Positions 36,201-43,922 of a stretch of DNA of 64,000 nucleotides are shown here, one piece after another. This DNA is from Lutibacter agarilyticus. Its GTDB lineage: Bacteria; Bacteroidota; Bacteroidia; Flavobacteriales; Flavobacteriaceae. The position numbers and the translations under genes are program-made. Position 1 is the first letter of the stretch. Every line of letters begins with the position of its first letter. The stretch is taken from assembly GCF_900188235.1 (NCBI RefSeq), contig NZ_FZNT01000010.1:1-64000 (forward strand). Direction: 5' to 3'. The notes below the pieces were generated by a model. That model was not told the DNA's origin and did not search any database. It saw only the letters and a program-made list of their open reading frames with translations.

Positions 36201-37749
36201 CTGTTATAGGGTTAGGAGGGATTCTATTATCATCAACAAGTGCTCTTGATGCATTTAAAATTCCTTTACCGTATTTACTGTTATGTTGAAATCTTAATGG
36301 AGATGCAGAATTCAAAATGATTCTTCTTAAATCATCTGGAGTAAGATTTTCATTTCCACTTTTAGAAATTATCAATGCAGCAACACCTGATACATGAGGG
36401 CAAGCCATTGAAGTTCCTTCCATATAACCATATTGGTCTCCTGTAAGGGTACTTAAAATACCACCTTCTTCACCAAAATTTGTTGAATCACCACCTGGAG
36501 CAGCAATATCTACCCAGTCACCAAAATTTGTATAAGGAGCAGGTAAGCCCGTTGGTCCGGTTGCAGTAACAGCTACAACTTCATCAAACGCACCTGGATA
36601 TCTGGTAACTTCAAGTCCGTTGTTTCCTGTTGCAAAGAAAAGTATTCCACCTTTCATAGGGCTTCCAGGATATTGACCTGCTTCTGCAATAAAATATCGA
36701 ATAGCATCTAATACTTCAGGTTCGTAATAATCTGCTCTATTGTATCCCCAAGAGTTTTGAGAAATTACAGCACCGTTATCGGCCCCGTAAACAATAGCTT
36801 CTGCAAAATTAATACCATCGTTTGAACGAGCATCAAACACTTGTGTTGACATTAATTTAACACCATTTCCAGAGCCGTCACCTCCAGCAACACCAGCAAC
36901 ACCAATGCCATTATTTCCTACGGCACCTACAGTTCCGGCAACGTGTGTACCGTGATCTCCTGGAGTAATAGCTCCAGGAACGTTAAAGTTTGTTCCGTAA
37001 ATATCGTCTATATACCCATTTTGATCATCATCAACACCTTCTTCACCATTTAATTCAGCTTCATTTACCCACATATTATCTTTAAGATCTTCGTGGTTAA
37101 AGTCAACACCTTGATCTACAATTGCAATAATAATATCTGAGCTCCCTGTAGTTGTTTCCCAAGCATCAAATAAATCGATGTCTGAACTAAATTCACCAAA
37201 GCGTCCATCACTTTCGTAATGCCATTGATCTGTTATATAAGGATCATTTGCTTCAAAAGCTGCTATACTATTTAAATTATTTACTGATTCAGGTTTATAA
37301 ACAACGGGTTTTTTGTTAGCGTCTATTCTGGTTTTTTTATAAATAGGTTTTATAATTTCTATTTCAGCTAAACCTTCATATTGGTGCATAACTTCTTTCG
37401 CCGACTTATTTGTATCAAACTCTACTTCATACCATAAATGAAGTCCATATTTGCGATGCTTAGCCTCAAATTTAGGAGAGAAAGGAAACACTCTTTTTAT
37501 TTTAGTAATCCCAATTTGGTTACTAACCTTATCTATATTTTGTAGACCAACTTCTTTGGTATCTTTTTTTAGTTCTGTAACCTTTACACTTTTGGCTTGG
37601 TTAAGCGACTCTTGCTTAAATTTTAACCTGATTTTACCTTTTACAATATCATCTTCAGGATTGCTTTCAACTTGTGCATTCGAAACACTAAAGTGAAGAA
37701 TACCCAATATAAGAAGCATGTATATTTTAAATTTTTTCATTTTTTTCAT
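30277..37749 (-). CDS. Giant T9SS-secreted subtilisin-family (S8) protease
   Basis: About 2490 residues. After a signal peptide and an inhibitor-like propeptide comes the S8 domain: D212 in IVDQGVD, H266 in DHGTHVAGTVG, oxyanion N376 in FFATGNNG and S447 in EGTSMACPHVSG. A fibronectin-III domain follows (about 510-610), then some 1700 residues of repeated beta domains of the Ig/choice-of-anchor type. The end (FAPNPVVNDVAKIYYKLDEP to SFKIIIK) is a type A T9SS sorting domain, so it is exported through the outer membrane and probably anchored there. Start could be shifted by a few residues among clustered Met codons. It ends the SusCD operon. Confidence 0.9.
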   Translation of the reverse strand: MKKMKKFKIYMLLILGILHFSVSNAQVESNPEDDIVKGKIRLKFKQESLNQAKSVKVTELKKDTKEVGLQNIDKVSNQIGITKIKRVFPFSPKFEAKHRKYGLHLWYEVEFDTNKSAKEVMHQYEGLAEIEIIKPIYKKTRIDANKKPVVYKPESVNNLNSIAAFEANDPYITDQWHYESDGRFGEFSSDIDLFDAWETTTGSSDIIIAIVDQGVDFNHEDLKDNMWVNEAELNGEEGVDDDQNGYIDDIYGTNFNVPGAITPGDHGTHVAGTVGAVGNNGIGVAGVAGGDGSGNGVKLMSTQVFDARSNDGINFAEAIVYGADNGAVISQNSWGYNRADYYEPEVLDAIRYFIAEAGQYPGSPMKGGILFFATGNNGLEVTRYPGAFDEVVAVTATGPTGLPAPYTNFGDWVDIAAPGGDSTNFGEEGGILSTLTGDQYGYMEGTSMACPHVSGVAALIISKSGNENLTPDDLRRIILNSASPLRFQHNSKYGKGILNASRALVDDNRIPPNPITDLIASETFHNEIRLAWTVPDDEDGFSPSYYYLAIGEEPITATNFENQGLFLVENNIESGKTFNLNIGGLIKETEYWFAVKALDQFENISDTSNILAVTTSSEPHFMASTRSIDVTIDINNDALANIPITFSNISEGIIYWESLISNETYFRSIDETTTASKINYKSALSNPNTDNTDLGTPFEAVRYLTDAELAGSSILANEHWENDSPEFIAGLSYENGTPPAFLAGSGNTNAGLIMGTRFDIPYDYSFNLTHLEVALLPETNEFPITIEIRKGSRNDMTKAVTVYQQEYYPDVANELKYYRIPIYKPQKFQDNESFWVVFNFPKEMLNPQLMQFGGGEYNERFIVSRDNGRTYIQARDLLFRPAFPMLRVFSTGENGSFVFLDPNNGEIQETSEQNVDITVDANNLTNGNHLASIGILTNDIHKPVVNIELKLKVEGQVAVVDNTALHEYEAFTNVENNLEFEVQNTGLADFEVYGYTIQAAGNTEVYADTLVVKPSDLATVPFKYTPSVEGVINDKVTLNTNIGNLPFSIRIISEQGPSIGLSLSSSNIEVNYDSKRQVSLSITNSGPGAALDYDLSHYSIANKNLGLMDQKFNYAMSSSLDIDGPEANLWDDISDFGTVIYRENLRNAIPLGMKFPFFNQIMESLNVELYGAIRLFDYRALVPLIIKGEPLNVTRFYYHAYGDRTVLSLECNLMKNASKGYAHYGQTVEFQIVLFKDGAIEYRYKDVNDVTPDKDYTIYLQGILTEDKLVFRDYGDTLELSNGLVVRFTPDRSVSMIGETNKLDGTILSGNTDNVNLNIEPKAYGITAGTYNDTIVLYNNTASKFSKIPLVINVLGTPEVKVNDSLHFKEPVFIGTSKTKYLKVENTGGDAINVTSLSTNLSQFSIDTSLFPIRLKGAANVMLPVTFTPVNSNELVGNITVGFEDGSIQQAVLRAKGIEDAQYTHNLPLPITVNLVGGETTSLPFYITNTSNSLELDYVFRNSTFTSVANETTGKAIGENSRKATEDYGYAWELSDSLKVFHKWDALDINEGRLELEVNKYTSIDLPFEFPFYGEYYNTIWISTNGYISVKEPKNQPVEPDFIIGDDFNGIIAPLWTNLILQETGDGLNYRLEDDKLIVQWNDLAAQNASLNPGALTFQVEINSNGYIKFHYKNIETFGGLIKYGIKSPDGTEFLDEARSLIISWANIKDNTSYIIAPPQVGNIALQQSEALNLTVSAEDIYYPGTYQDTISIVSNSDNQKTLDIPVEIKVTGSPKMAVTDTIKWDDVIFRESLTLQNTIQITNGGYNILELTQIASEGLDGFNLYDDAGNKIIRSSSGILLNSLLIKPWETFTLTAEMSVLTNQNQAGKIIYTGNTGTNETIVEATIVDSPVFSWDAEDQEYTLPSIQKEVYAFNVENKGESKLFYKLSPATMPEVSPTPTEPYISEIEGTYDFQKRVTIDSLAIETKEVGDGVLTPFAIGANLAFANRFTAPAGGFSLTHIRAYTYLDKLEEIVNVMVYKGGDLPQDGEKLYEQQFVISENVDQEWVYFPLEKPFFIPEGEVFYIIMTHPVTNKYMGFDNSEDESILQHSFSGVYQGKDNYYWWGNYVQSMRVIWKIRPLTASGKNKWLTLDKYEGELLGGESLAINASIDPAIAGKGQHIGKIIATSNDINNQKEEITITLNVNGGPELNFYPNIYKDTLSIVETETKVFNYLFEDPEGEEITISMDETIKGIEYELSQTSSSTAQVTVNTDYESEGYYKIPVELKDAIGNVKKDTISIEVLEKNRAPVFNTKYEIITLNMAASNKTVTIDPFDMFKDPDGDPIQVLAGNYSPDIVDMALGSSFINLNPLKVGTGQLVFGADDGKEGGFVIYLVYVNVIDDSEAADGVLDGVFNRIGFGELEIPAIFAPNPVVNDVAKIYYKLDEPANVSVKLYNSYGQLQYATSKDNVAVGEHVETMSFEKFVPGLYICVLNANDKAYKSFKIIIK

Positions 37750-37773
37750 TTTAGAATCACACAATATGAACCA

Positions 37774-39258
37774 TTAATTTTGAATTTCTCTGACATAACG
37801 TACAGGTAATGCATAATAACTTTCAAACAACACTGTTGAATCTATAGATTCACCATTAATTGAAGTCGCAATAGCAACAGCAGCACCGTTAAATTCGTTG
37901 TAATCGTTTGTCCAGTATAATGCTGTTTTGTCTTGTCCTCTAAATACATTTCTAAAAGCTGGATCACTAAAACTAGAGAACTCTAAATACCCTGGGTAAT
38001 TGAGGTCAAACCCGGTTTTTCCTCCAGTTGTTAATTTGTCTTTAGCATATAATGTTCCTCCTTGTGAAACAATTAAATTATACATTTCTTCACCTGTAGG
38101 TAATCTCCATCCTTCAGGTGCATAATCTGCTGCTGTTAAATAAGTGTAAACACGACCATATTTTTTACGATCATCAGGGGTTTCTAAAGGATAACCCTCT
38201 TCAATAACAGCTCTATAAGCGTGTCCATAATACCAAGAACCATTACCAGGATCTGCAGCATAATTGTAGTTTTCAGACATCCACTCCAACCCATTTATTT
38301 CAGCAAATTTATAGGTTTGATTGTCTCTACTGTCTTTCCAAACACCCCACTTGCCTCTAAATCTAATGGCTACGCTATCTATTGAAGTGTATTCGTCTAA
38401 TTCAACCTTCCATTTAAGTGTGTAGGTTGTATCTTCAATTCCTTTTATTAATGAATTAGGGTTGTTTGTATCGTAAATAGTTGCTGAAGATTTATTCTCA
38501 ACTATTTCCCATACAGCAGTTGCTCCTGCAGGTAAATAAGCTTCTAGAGAAAAGTATTTATCGGTTTCTTCTTTTAGGTTTTTTACATCTAACTGATCTG
38601 GTCCTGCATCAGCATTTAACACATCAGTAACAAAAGAAACTTCCGTTGAAACAGCTTTTGAACCATAACTTAATGTCCATTGTAATTTATAGTCAGATTT
38701 TTCCTTACCAATAAATTCGGCTTTAAAATTGTCGCTATTTTCAATTCTACCATTGGTTCCGTTCACAATTTCCCATTTACCTGTTGCTCCAAACTTTGGT
38801 TCTTCTGCTTTTAGATATGCAGATACATTATTTGTTAGGGTGTCAATAGTAGAGGTAGGTGCTATAATAACCGGATTTAGAGGCACAAAAGATACCGTGA
38901 TACTAGCTGCCCCATAATCATTCCCATTGCCAATTTCCCAACCTAAAGTGTAAGATTCTCCAGGCTCACCATAGAATTTAGACTTTGGATCATTAACATT
39001 TTCAAAAGAACCATTTTCTCCATTATAAATACGCCAAGTACCAGTAAGTGGCTCTTTAACGGGTACAGCATTTAACTGTACAACATATCCATCATTCTCT
39101 ATATCTATAAAGCTAGGGCCAGCATTTGGAAATAATTGCAAAGGCTCGTCGTCATCTTTAGAACAGGCATTTATAAGAAATACTATAGTTAGAAGTAATA
39201 TACTCCAACTTAGTATTTCTTTAGTGTTTTTAAATTTTATTACTATATTTTTTAGCAT
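37774..39258 (-). CDS. Lipoprotein with FISUMP domain
   Basis: A 494-residue lipoprotein (LLLTIVFLINACSKDDDE). About residues 30-300 contain three or four PKD-like modules of the kind TGTWRIYNGENGSFENV and ATGKWEIVNGTNGRIEN. The C-terminal 190 residues are the Fibrobacter succinogenes paralogous domain: TYKFAEINGLEWMSENYNY, GRVYTYLTAADYAPEGWRLPT, GFDLNYPGYLE and ALPVRYVREI. Such proteins are surface-exposed accessory components. It lies between SusD and the subtilase, 9 and 13 bases from its neighbours. Confidence 0.85.
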   Translation of the reverse strand: MLKNIVIKFKNTKEILSWSILLLTIVFLINACSKDDDEPLQLFPNAGPSFIDIENDGYVVQLNAVPVKEPLTGTWRIYNGENGSFENVNDPKSKFYGEPGESYTLGWEIGNGNDYGAASITVSFVPLNPVIIAPTSTIDTLTNNVSAYLKAEEPKFGATGKWEIVNGTNGRIENSDNFKAEFIGKEKSDYKLQWTLSYGSKAVSTEVSFVTDVLNADAGPDQLDVKNLKEETDKYFSLEAYLPAGATAVWEIVENKSSATIYDTNNPNSLIKGIEDTTYTLKWKVELDEYTSIDSVAIRFRGKWGVWKDSRDNQTYKFAEINGLEWMSENYNYAADPGNGSWYYGHAYRAVIEEGYPLETPDDRKKYGRVYTYLTAADYAPEGWRLPTGEEMYNLIVSQGGTLYAKDKLTTGGKTGFDLNYPGYLEFSSFSDPAFRNVFRGQDKTALYWTNDYNEFNGAAVAIATSINGESIDSTVLFESYYALPVRYVREIQN

Positions 39259-39271
39259 CTTCTAATATGTA

Positions 39272-40684
39272 TTAGTACCCAATATTTTGATCTGAATTAG
39301 ATAATGCAGGGTTTGCATCAATTTCAGATTGTGGTATAGGAAATGTTAATCTAAAATAATCAGGATCTTGTGCTGTAAATGAATAAGTAACCCAATGATC
39401 TCCAGTTCTAATAAAAGGCAATTGTCTTCTTTTAATATCTTGCCATCTAAAGCCTTCACCAAATAATTCTTTTCTTCTTTCTAGTAAAACTTCGTCAATT
39501 AAAGCTTGGTCGGTTGCAGTACTTTTTGAAACTCCAGGATTTGATCTTCTTTGAATTTCGTATAAAGCATTTTGAGCTTCAGAATAGTTGCCTAATTCAG
39601 CTTCACATTCAGCTTCTATTAAAAGCATTTCAGAAGCACGAATACAAATTCTTTCAGCATTTCCTACAGAATTATTATGTCCAAACTTAACAATAATGTA
39701 TCTGTCTGGGTCAATTTCATCGTATTTTAGAAAGAAAGATTTTCTAGCATCTGCCGCAGAAAATTCACTTACAAAATTGTTATTTGCACGCATTGAGCTA
39801 TACCCACCAACAGGCCAATAAAATGAAGGTAATGATAGGTATGTATTATTGTCTTCTTGCGTAAAAGCAATGGAGTAAATAGTTTCTGAATTTCTAGTAC
39901 TAAAACCAGCAAACATATCGTTTAAACTCATTAATGTTAAACTTTCTGAAGCTAATTTTGCGTGGTCTCTTGACTTTTCCCATTCACCCATGTCTAAATA
40001 CAATCTGGCTAAAAGAGCGTTTGCTGCACGGCCATCGAAAAAGCCTTTGTCGTTATTTTCTTCAAGCTGGCTTGCTGCAGCTATTAAATCGCTTTCAATT
40101 TGAGCATAAACTTCACTTAATGTTGCGCGCTCAAAACCTGAATAAAGATCATCTGTACCTGTGTTAAGTAATATAGATGGAGCTTCAGGGTTTTTAGCAT
40201 AAGCAGGACTGTACATTTGAGCTAACTTTAACATAGCATATGCACGTAATACCTGAGCTTGTCCTACTAAATTTGTTATTTGTTCAGGTGTTGCATCTGG
40301 AATATAAATGGAATTATTAATAATGCTGTTGGCATCATAAATTAATTTAAATCCAGCCCACCAAGGCGAATCAATATATACATAGTTTGGTAATAACGTC
40401 ATTTGATAAACGGGAATAAACCAATTCCAGTTATCTACTGAATTAATCATCACATCTTCACCCATAATGTCAGCCATAATAGGGTTGTAAAGACCACCAA
40501 AATTAAAACCACTTAATTGGTCATAAGCTCCCATTAATGCTGAATTGGCAGTCACATAAGAATCAAAAACTTCTTTTTCAGATATGGCATCTGTTGGTTC
40601 TAATTCTAAAAAATCATTGCTACAGCTTACTAAAACTAAGGTTAGAAATGCAGTTTTTATTAGATTTAATACTTTTTTCTTCAT
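39272..40684 (-). CDS. SusD/RagB-family nutrient-binding lipoprotein
   Basis: A 470-residue lipoprotein (FLTLVLVSCSNDFLELEPTDAIS), the usual SusD start. The helical TPR core is visible (AQVLRAYAMLKLAQMYSPAYA, ANALLARLYLDMGEWEKSRDHA), and the C-terminal part has RICIRASEMLLIEAECEAELG and ELFGEGFRWQDIKRR, both SusD hallmarks. It forms the lid on the SusC barrel. Five bases upstream an alternative Met exists. It starts 19 bases after the SusC gene and is translated with it. Confidence 0.92.
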   Translation of the reverse strand: MKKKVLNLIKTAFLTLVLVSCSNDFLELEPTDAISEKEVFDSYVTANSALMGAYDQLSGFNFGGLYNPIMADIMGEDVMINSVDNWNWFIPVYQMTLLPNYVYIDSPWWAGFKLIYDANSIINNSIYIPDATPEQITNLVGQAQVLRAYAMLKLAQMYSPAYAKNPEAPSILLNTGTDDLYSGFERATLSEVYAQIESDLIAAASQLEENNDKGFFDGRAANALLARLYLDMGEWEKSRDHAKLASESLTLMSLNDMFAGFSTRNSETIYSIAFTQEDNNTYLSLPSFYWPVGGYSSMRANNNFVSEFSAADARKSFFLKYDEIDPDRYIIVKFGHNNSVGNAERICIRASEMLLIEAECEAELGNYSEAQNALYEIQRRSNPGVSKSTATDQALIDEVLLERRKELFGEGFRWQDIKRRQLPFIRTGDHWVTYSFTAQDPDYFRLTFPIPQSEIDANPALSNSDQNIGY

Positions 40685-40703
40685 TATAAATATTTTCATT
40701 TTT

Positions 40704-43700
40704 CTATAACTCTATTTTAAACCCTACTGTTACAACTTTAACACCCGGAATGTTATTATTTGTAATACCGTTAATAGCAACCTCCGGATCAAATCCTTTA
40801 AAACTTGTAAGTGTAAATAAGTTTTCTGCAGAAACATATGCCTTAAAACTTTTTAACTTCCAAGACTCACAGGTACTTACAGGTAAATTATAAGATATGT
40901 TCACATTTTTCAATCTAACATAAGAAGCATCTTCAATAAACCTAGAAGACATTTGTTCAGATTGGTTCGTATTATTTATCACATATCTAGGTACATTTGT
41001 ATATCTGTTATTTGGTGTCCAAGCATCTGCAGCATCTAAAGCAAGGTTGTTACCAGATTGTGTACCATCGTGCATATTAGCAATATAATCACTATTATAA
41101 GCTTTACCTCCGTAACTGTAGTATAGGTAAAAGTTAAGGTCGAAATTTTTATAACTTAAATCATAGTTAAGTCCACCATATACTTTAGGTAGTGAATTTC
41201 CTAACCTTTTTCTTTCAGCATCAGTATATTCGCTAGTTACTTGTTTACCTGAACCTAAAGGGTCATCGTAAGCAGAATCGGGTAGGGTATTTTCATCTTT
41301 ATCATCAGAATCAGCATTTACATACCACATTGGTTTTCCGTTATCAGGATTTACACCAGCCCATTCGCGCATATAAAATTGATAAATACTACTTCCTTCT
41401 TCTAATAATTTAGTTCCAGATACAATTTTTTCAGTAGTTAAATCAATAATTTTATTGGTATTGGTTGAAATATTAAAGCCTATTGAACTATAAAATTTAT
41501 CACTGTCAATTAAATTGTATTTAAATGAAGCTTCAATACCTGAATTTTTCATAGCTCCTAGGTTAGAAAGAATTGAGCCAATACCAGTACCTGCAGATAA
41601 AGGTCTAGCAAATAATAAGCCATCAGAGTTACGGTTGTAAAATTCGAATGAAGCAGTTAATTTATTGAAAAAACCTAAATCTAAACCAATGTTTGAACTT
41701 TGAATTTTTTCCCAACTTAAGTCTTCATTTGCTAATTGAACTGGTGTTAATCCTGGGTAGCCACCATAATTTGCACCACTTCCATATAAACCTAAAGAAG
41801 CATAATTACCAATGTTATTGTTACCTGATGTACCATAACTAGCTCTTAGTTTGGCATTGTTTAACCATGTCCATTGTGGCATCCAACTTTCTTTTGATAA
41901 TTGCCATCCAGCACCAAAAGAATAAAATAGACCATATTTGTTGTTTTTTCCAAATCTAGAGCTACCATCTACACGTGCACTAGTTGATAAATAAATACGG
42001 CTATCATAATCGTATTTTATTTGAGATAAATAAGATACCATATTCCATGAAGAAGTAAGGCTTCCTGGCTGTTCAGGTTTTGCTCCCCATACTAAATCTG
42101 GTTTTCCTGGTACAGCAAAATCTGTTACACCAGCTGATAATACAGAATAATCAGAACCTAAAGCCTCTTGCCCAAGTAATACTTCAAAATAGGATATATC
42201 TTTTGAACGAGAATAGGTTAAAATATTTGAAATATTCCAAGCTAAGTTATCAGATCTTGAAGCCGAACTACGTCCATTAACACCAGCACCATTCCCATGC
42301 TCTGGGTTGTAATAATTTAATCCATCTGAAATACTGTTATCTACACCAGCTGTTGTACGGAATTTAAAAGAAGGAGAAATATTCACATCTAAATAAATGT
42401 TTACAACCGCTCTTTTAGTTTTATAGATATATTTATCTAAAGCCGCTAAACCAACTGGGTTAAAGTCAAAAATAGCTTTGTTACCCCAATCGTAATTTCC
42501 AGCACCGTCGTAAACTGGAGATGCAGCGTTAATTACTTCAGCAGATCTTACTGGGTTAGCGCCACCTGAACCACTTGGAGGTGCATTGGTTTTGGAATAG
42601 GATAAATGAGAGTTAATCCCTGCTTTTAGAAAGCTATTAATTTGATGTGATACATTAATTTTGTTAGTAATTCTAGAGAAATCAGAACCTATAGTCGTTC
42701 CTGAGTCGTTAAAATAACCTAACGACATAAACATTTTAGTTAGTTCTGAACCTCCTGATACGTTTAAATTGTAGGTTTGAATAATACCTGTTTTGTAAAT
42801 TTCATCTCTCCAGTCTGTATTGGTAACTACTTGTGTTCCTGGAATTAATTTACCATTACTGTCTAACGGGTTTTCAACTCCAAACGGATTGTAACCTACA
42901 ATTTGTTCTACTTCATTGTGCGCATAATCTTGCGCTTGATCAACTGTTTGTCCATCTAGGATTGCTTGATTGTATAATCCCATCCATGACTGTTCGTAAA
43001 ATTGGGTTGAATTCATTAATTTATACCCTTCTGAAATTCTTTGGGAAACTCCCAATTGGCTACTAAAACTAATTTTTGTAAAGCCAGATTTTCCTTGTTT
43101 TGTAGTAATAAGGATAACACCATTGGCTGCTCGTGAACCATATAGTGATGATGCGGCCGCATCTTTAAGAACTGTTACGCTTTCAATATCATTTGGATTG
43201 ATATCTGAAATTGATCCTGACATTGGAACCCCGTCAAGAACATATAAAGGTGCACTACCTGCACTTAAAGAACCAATACCTCTTATTCTTACAGTAGATC
43301 CAGCTCCTGGTTGTCCAGAACTGTTTGATACCATAAGACCAGCCGTAGTACCTTGTAGCGCTTTTTCAAAAGAACTTACTGGTCGGTCTTCAATAATTTT
43401 ATTATCTATAACTGCAGCAGCTCCTGTATAAGCTTCTTTTGTTGTAGTACCATAAGCTACAATCATAACGGTTTCTAATGCTTCTAAATTTTCTTTTAGG
43501 ACAACATTGATAACCGATCTGTTATTAACGGGCGCTGTTAATGTTTGCATTCCGATATACGAAAAGACAAGCTTAGCATCTCCACTAGGAGCAGTTATTG
43601 CATAATAACCATTAAAATCTGTTAATGATCCCTGGCTAGTACCTGCTACCACAATTGTTACGCCGGGTAAGGGTAGTCCCTTCTCATCATTTACATTACC

Positions 43701-43781
43701 TTCTACTGTTATTGATTGGGCAAATGTGTAATTTACCCCCATAAGGAACAATAAAATAAGGTAGCCTTTTAGTCTTTTCAT
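40704..43781 (-). CDS. SusC/RagA-family TonB-dependent transporter
   Basis: 1025 residues. After the signal peptide comes the carboxypeptidase-like domain (VEGNVNDEKGLPLPGVTIVV), then the plug with VMIVAYGTTTKEAYTGAAAVID, GVPMSGSISDINPNDIESVTVL and KDAAASSLYGSRAANGVILITTK. The barrel ends with AYVSAENLFTLTSFKGFDPEV and VTVGFKIEL, the standard SusC finish. It imports large ligands across the outer membrane with SusD. The linked subtilase suggests a protein or peptide substrate, as for RagAB; this is inference. Confidence 0.93.
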   Translation of the reverse strand: MKRLKGYLILLFLMGVNYTFAQSITVEGNVNDEKGLPLPGVTIVVAGTSQGSLTDFNGYYAITAPSGDAKLVFSYIGMQTLTAPVNNRSVINVVLKENLEALETVMIVAYGTTTKEAYTGAAAVIDNKIIEDRPVSSFEKALQGTTAGLMVSNSSGQPGAGSTVRIRGIGSLSAGSAPLYVLDGVPMSGSISDINPNDIESVTVLKDAAASSLYGSRAANGVILITTKQGKSGFTKISFSSQLGVSQRISEGYKLMNSTQFYEQSWMGLYNQAILDGQTVDQAQDYAHNEVEQIVGYNPFGVENPLDSNGKLIPGTQVVTNTDWRDEIYKTGIIQTYNLNVSGGSELTKMFMSLGYFNDSGTTIGSDFSRITNKINVSHQINSFLKAGINSHLSYSKTNAPPSGSGGANPVRSAEVINAASPVYDGAGNYDWGNKAIFDFNPVGLAALDKYIYKTKRAVVNIYLDVNISPSFKFRTTAGVDNSISDGLNYYNPEHGNGAGVNGRSSASRSDNLAWNISNILTYSRSKDISYFEVLLGQEALGSDYSVLSAGVTDFAVPGKPDLVWGAKPEQPGSLTSSWNMVSYLSQIKYDYDSRIYLSTSARVDGSSRFGKNNKYGLFYSFGAGWQLSKESWMPQWTWLNNAKLRASYGTSGNNNIGNYASLGLYGSGANYGGYPGLTPVQLANEDLSWEKIQSSNIGLDLGFFNKLTASFEFYNRNSDGLLFARPLSAGTGIGSILSNLGAMKNSGIEASFKYNLIDSDKFYSSIGFNISTNTNKIIDLTTEKIVSGTKLLEEGSSIYQFYMREWAGVNPDNGKPMWYVNADSDDKDENTLPDSAYDDPLGSGKQVTSEYTDAERKRLGNSLPKVYGGLNYDLSYKNFDLNFYLYYSYGGKAYNSDYIANMHDGTQSGNNLALDAADAWTPNNRYTNVPRYVINNTNQSEQMSSRFIEDASYVRLKNVNISYNLPVSTCESWKLKSFKAYVSAENLFTLTSFKGFDPEVAINGITNNNIPGVKVVTVGFKIEL

Positions 43782-43850
43782 TCTTTATTGAATTAATATA
43801 ATGATATAATTATGTTAAATTACCTACTAGTATAGAAGGTGTTTGTTTAA

Positions 43851-43892
43851 TCAATTTTCCCAGCACCCGAATTAAGGATGCAGGGAAATTGA
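43851..43892 (-). terminator. Terminator hairpin after the repeat lipoprotein
   Basis: TCAATTT...CCC and its counterpart GGGAAATTGA pair around an imperfect GCA/TGC and CCC/GGA core, directly after the lipoprotein gene in the minus direction, and T-rich sequence follows on either strand. It separates that gene from SusC. Confidence 0.6.
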
Positions 43893-43922
43893 TTTTTATT
43901 AATCTTTTTTTATAGTATTTAA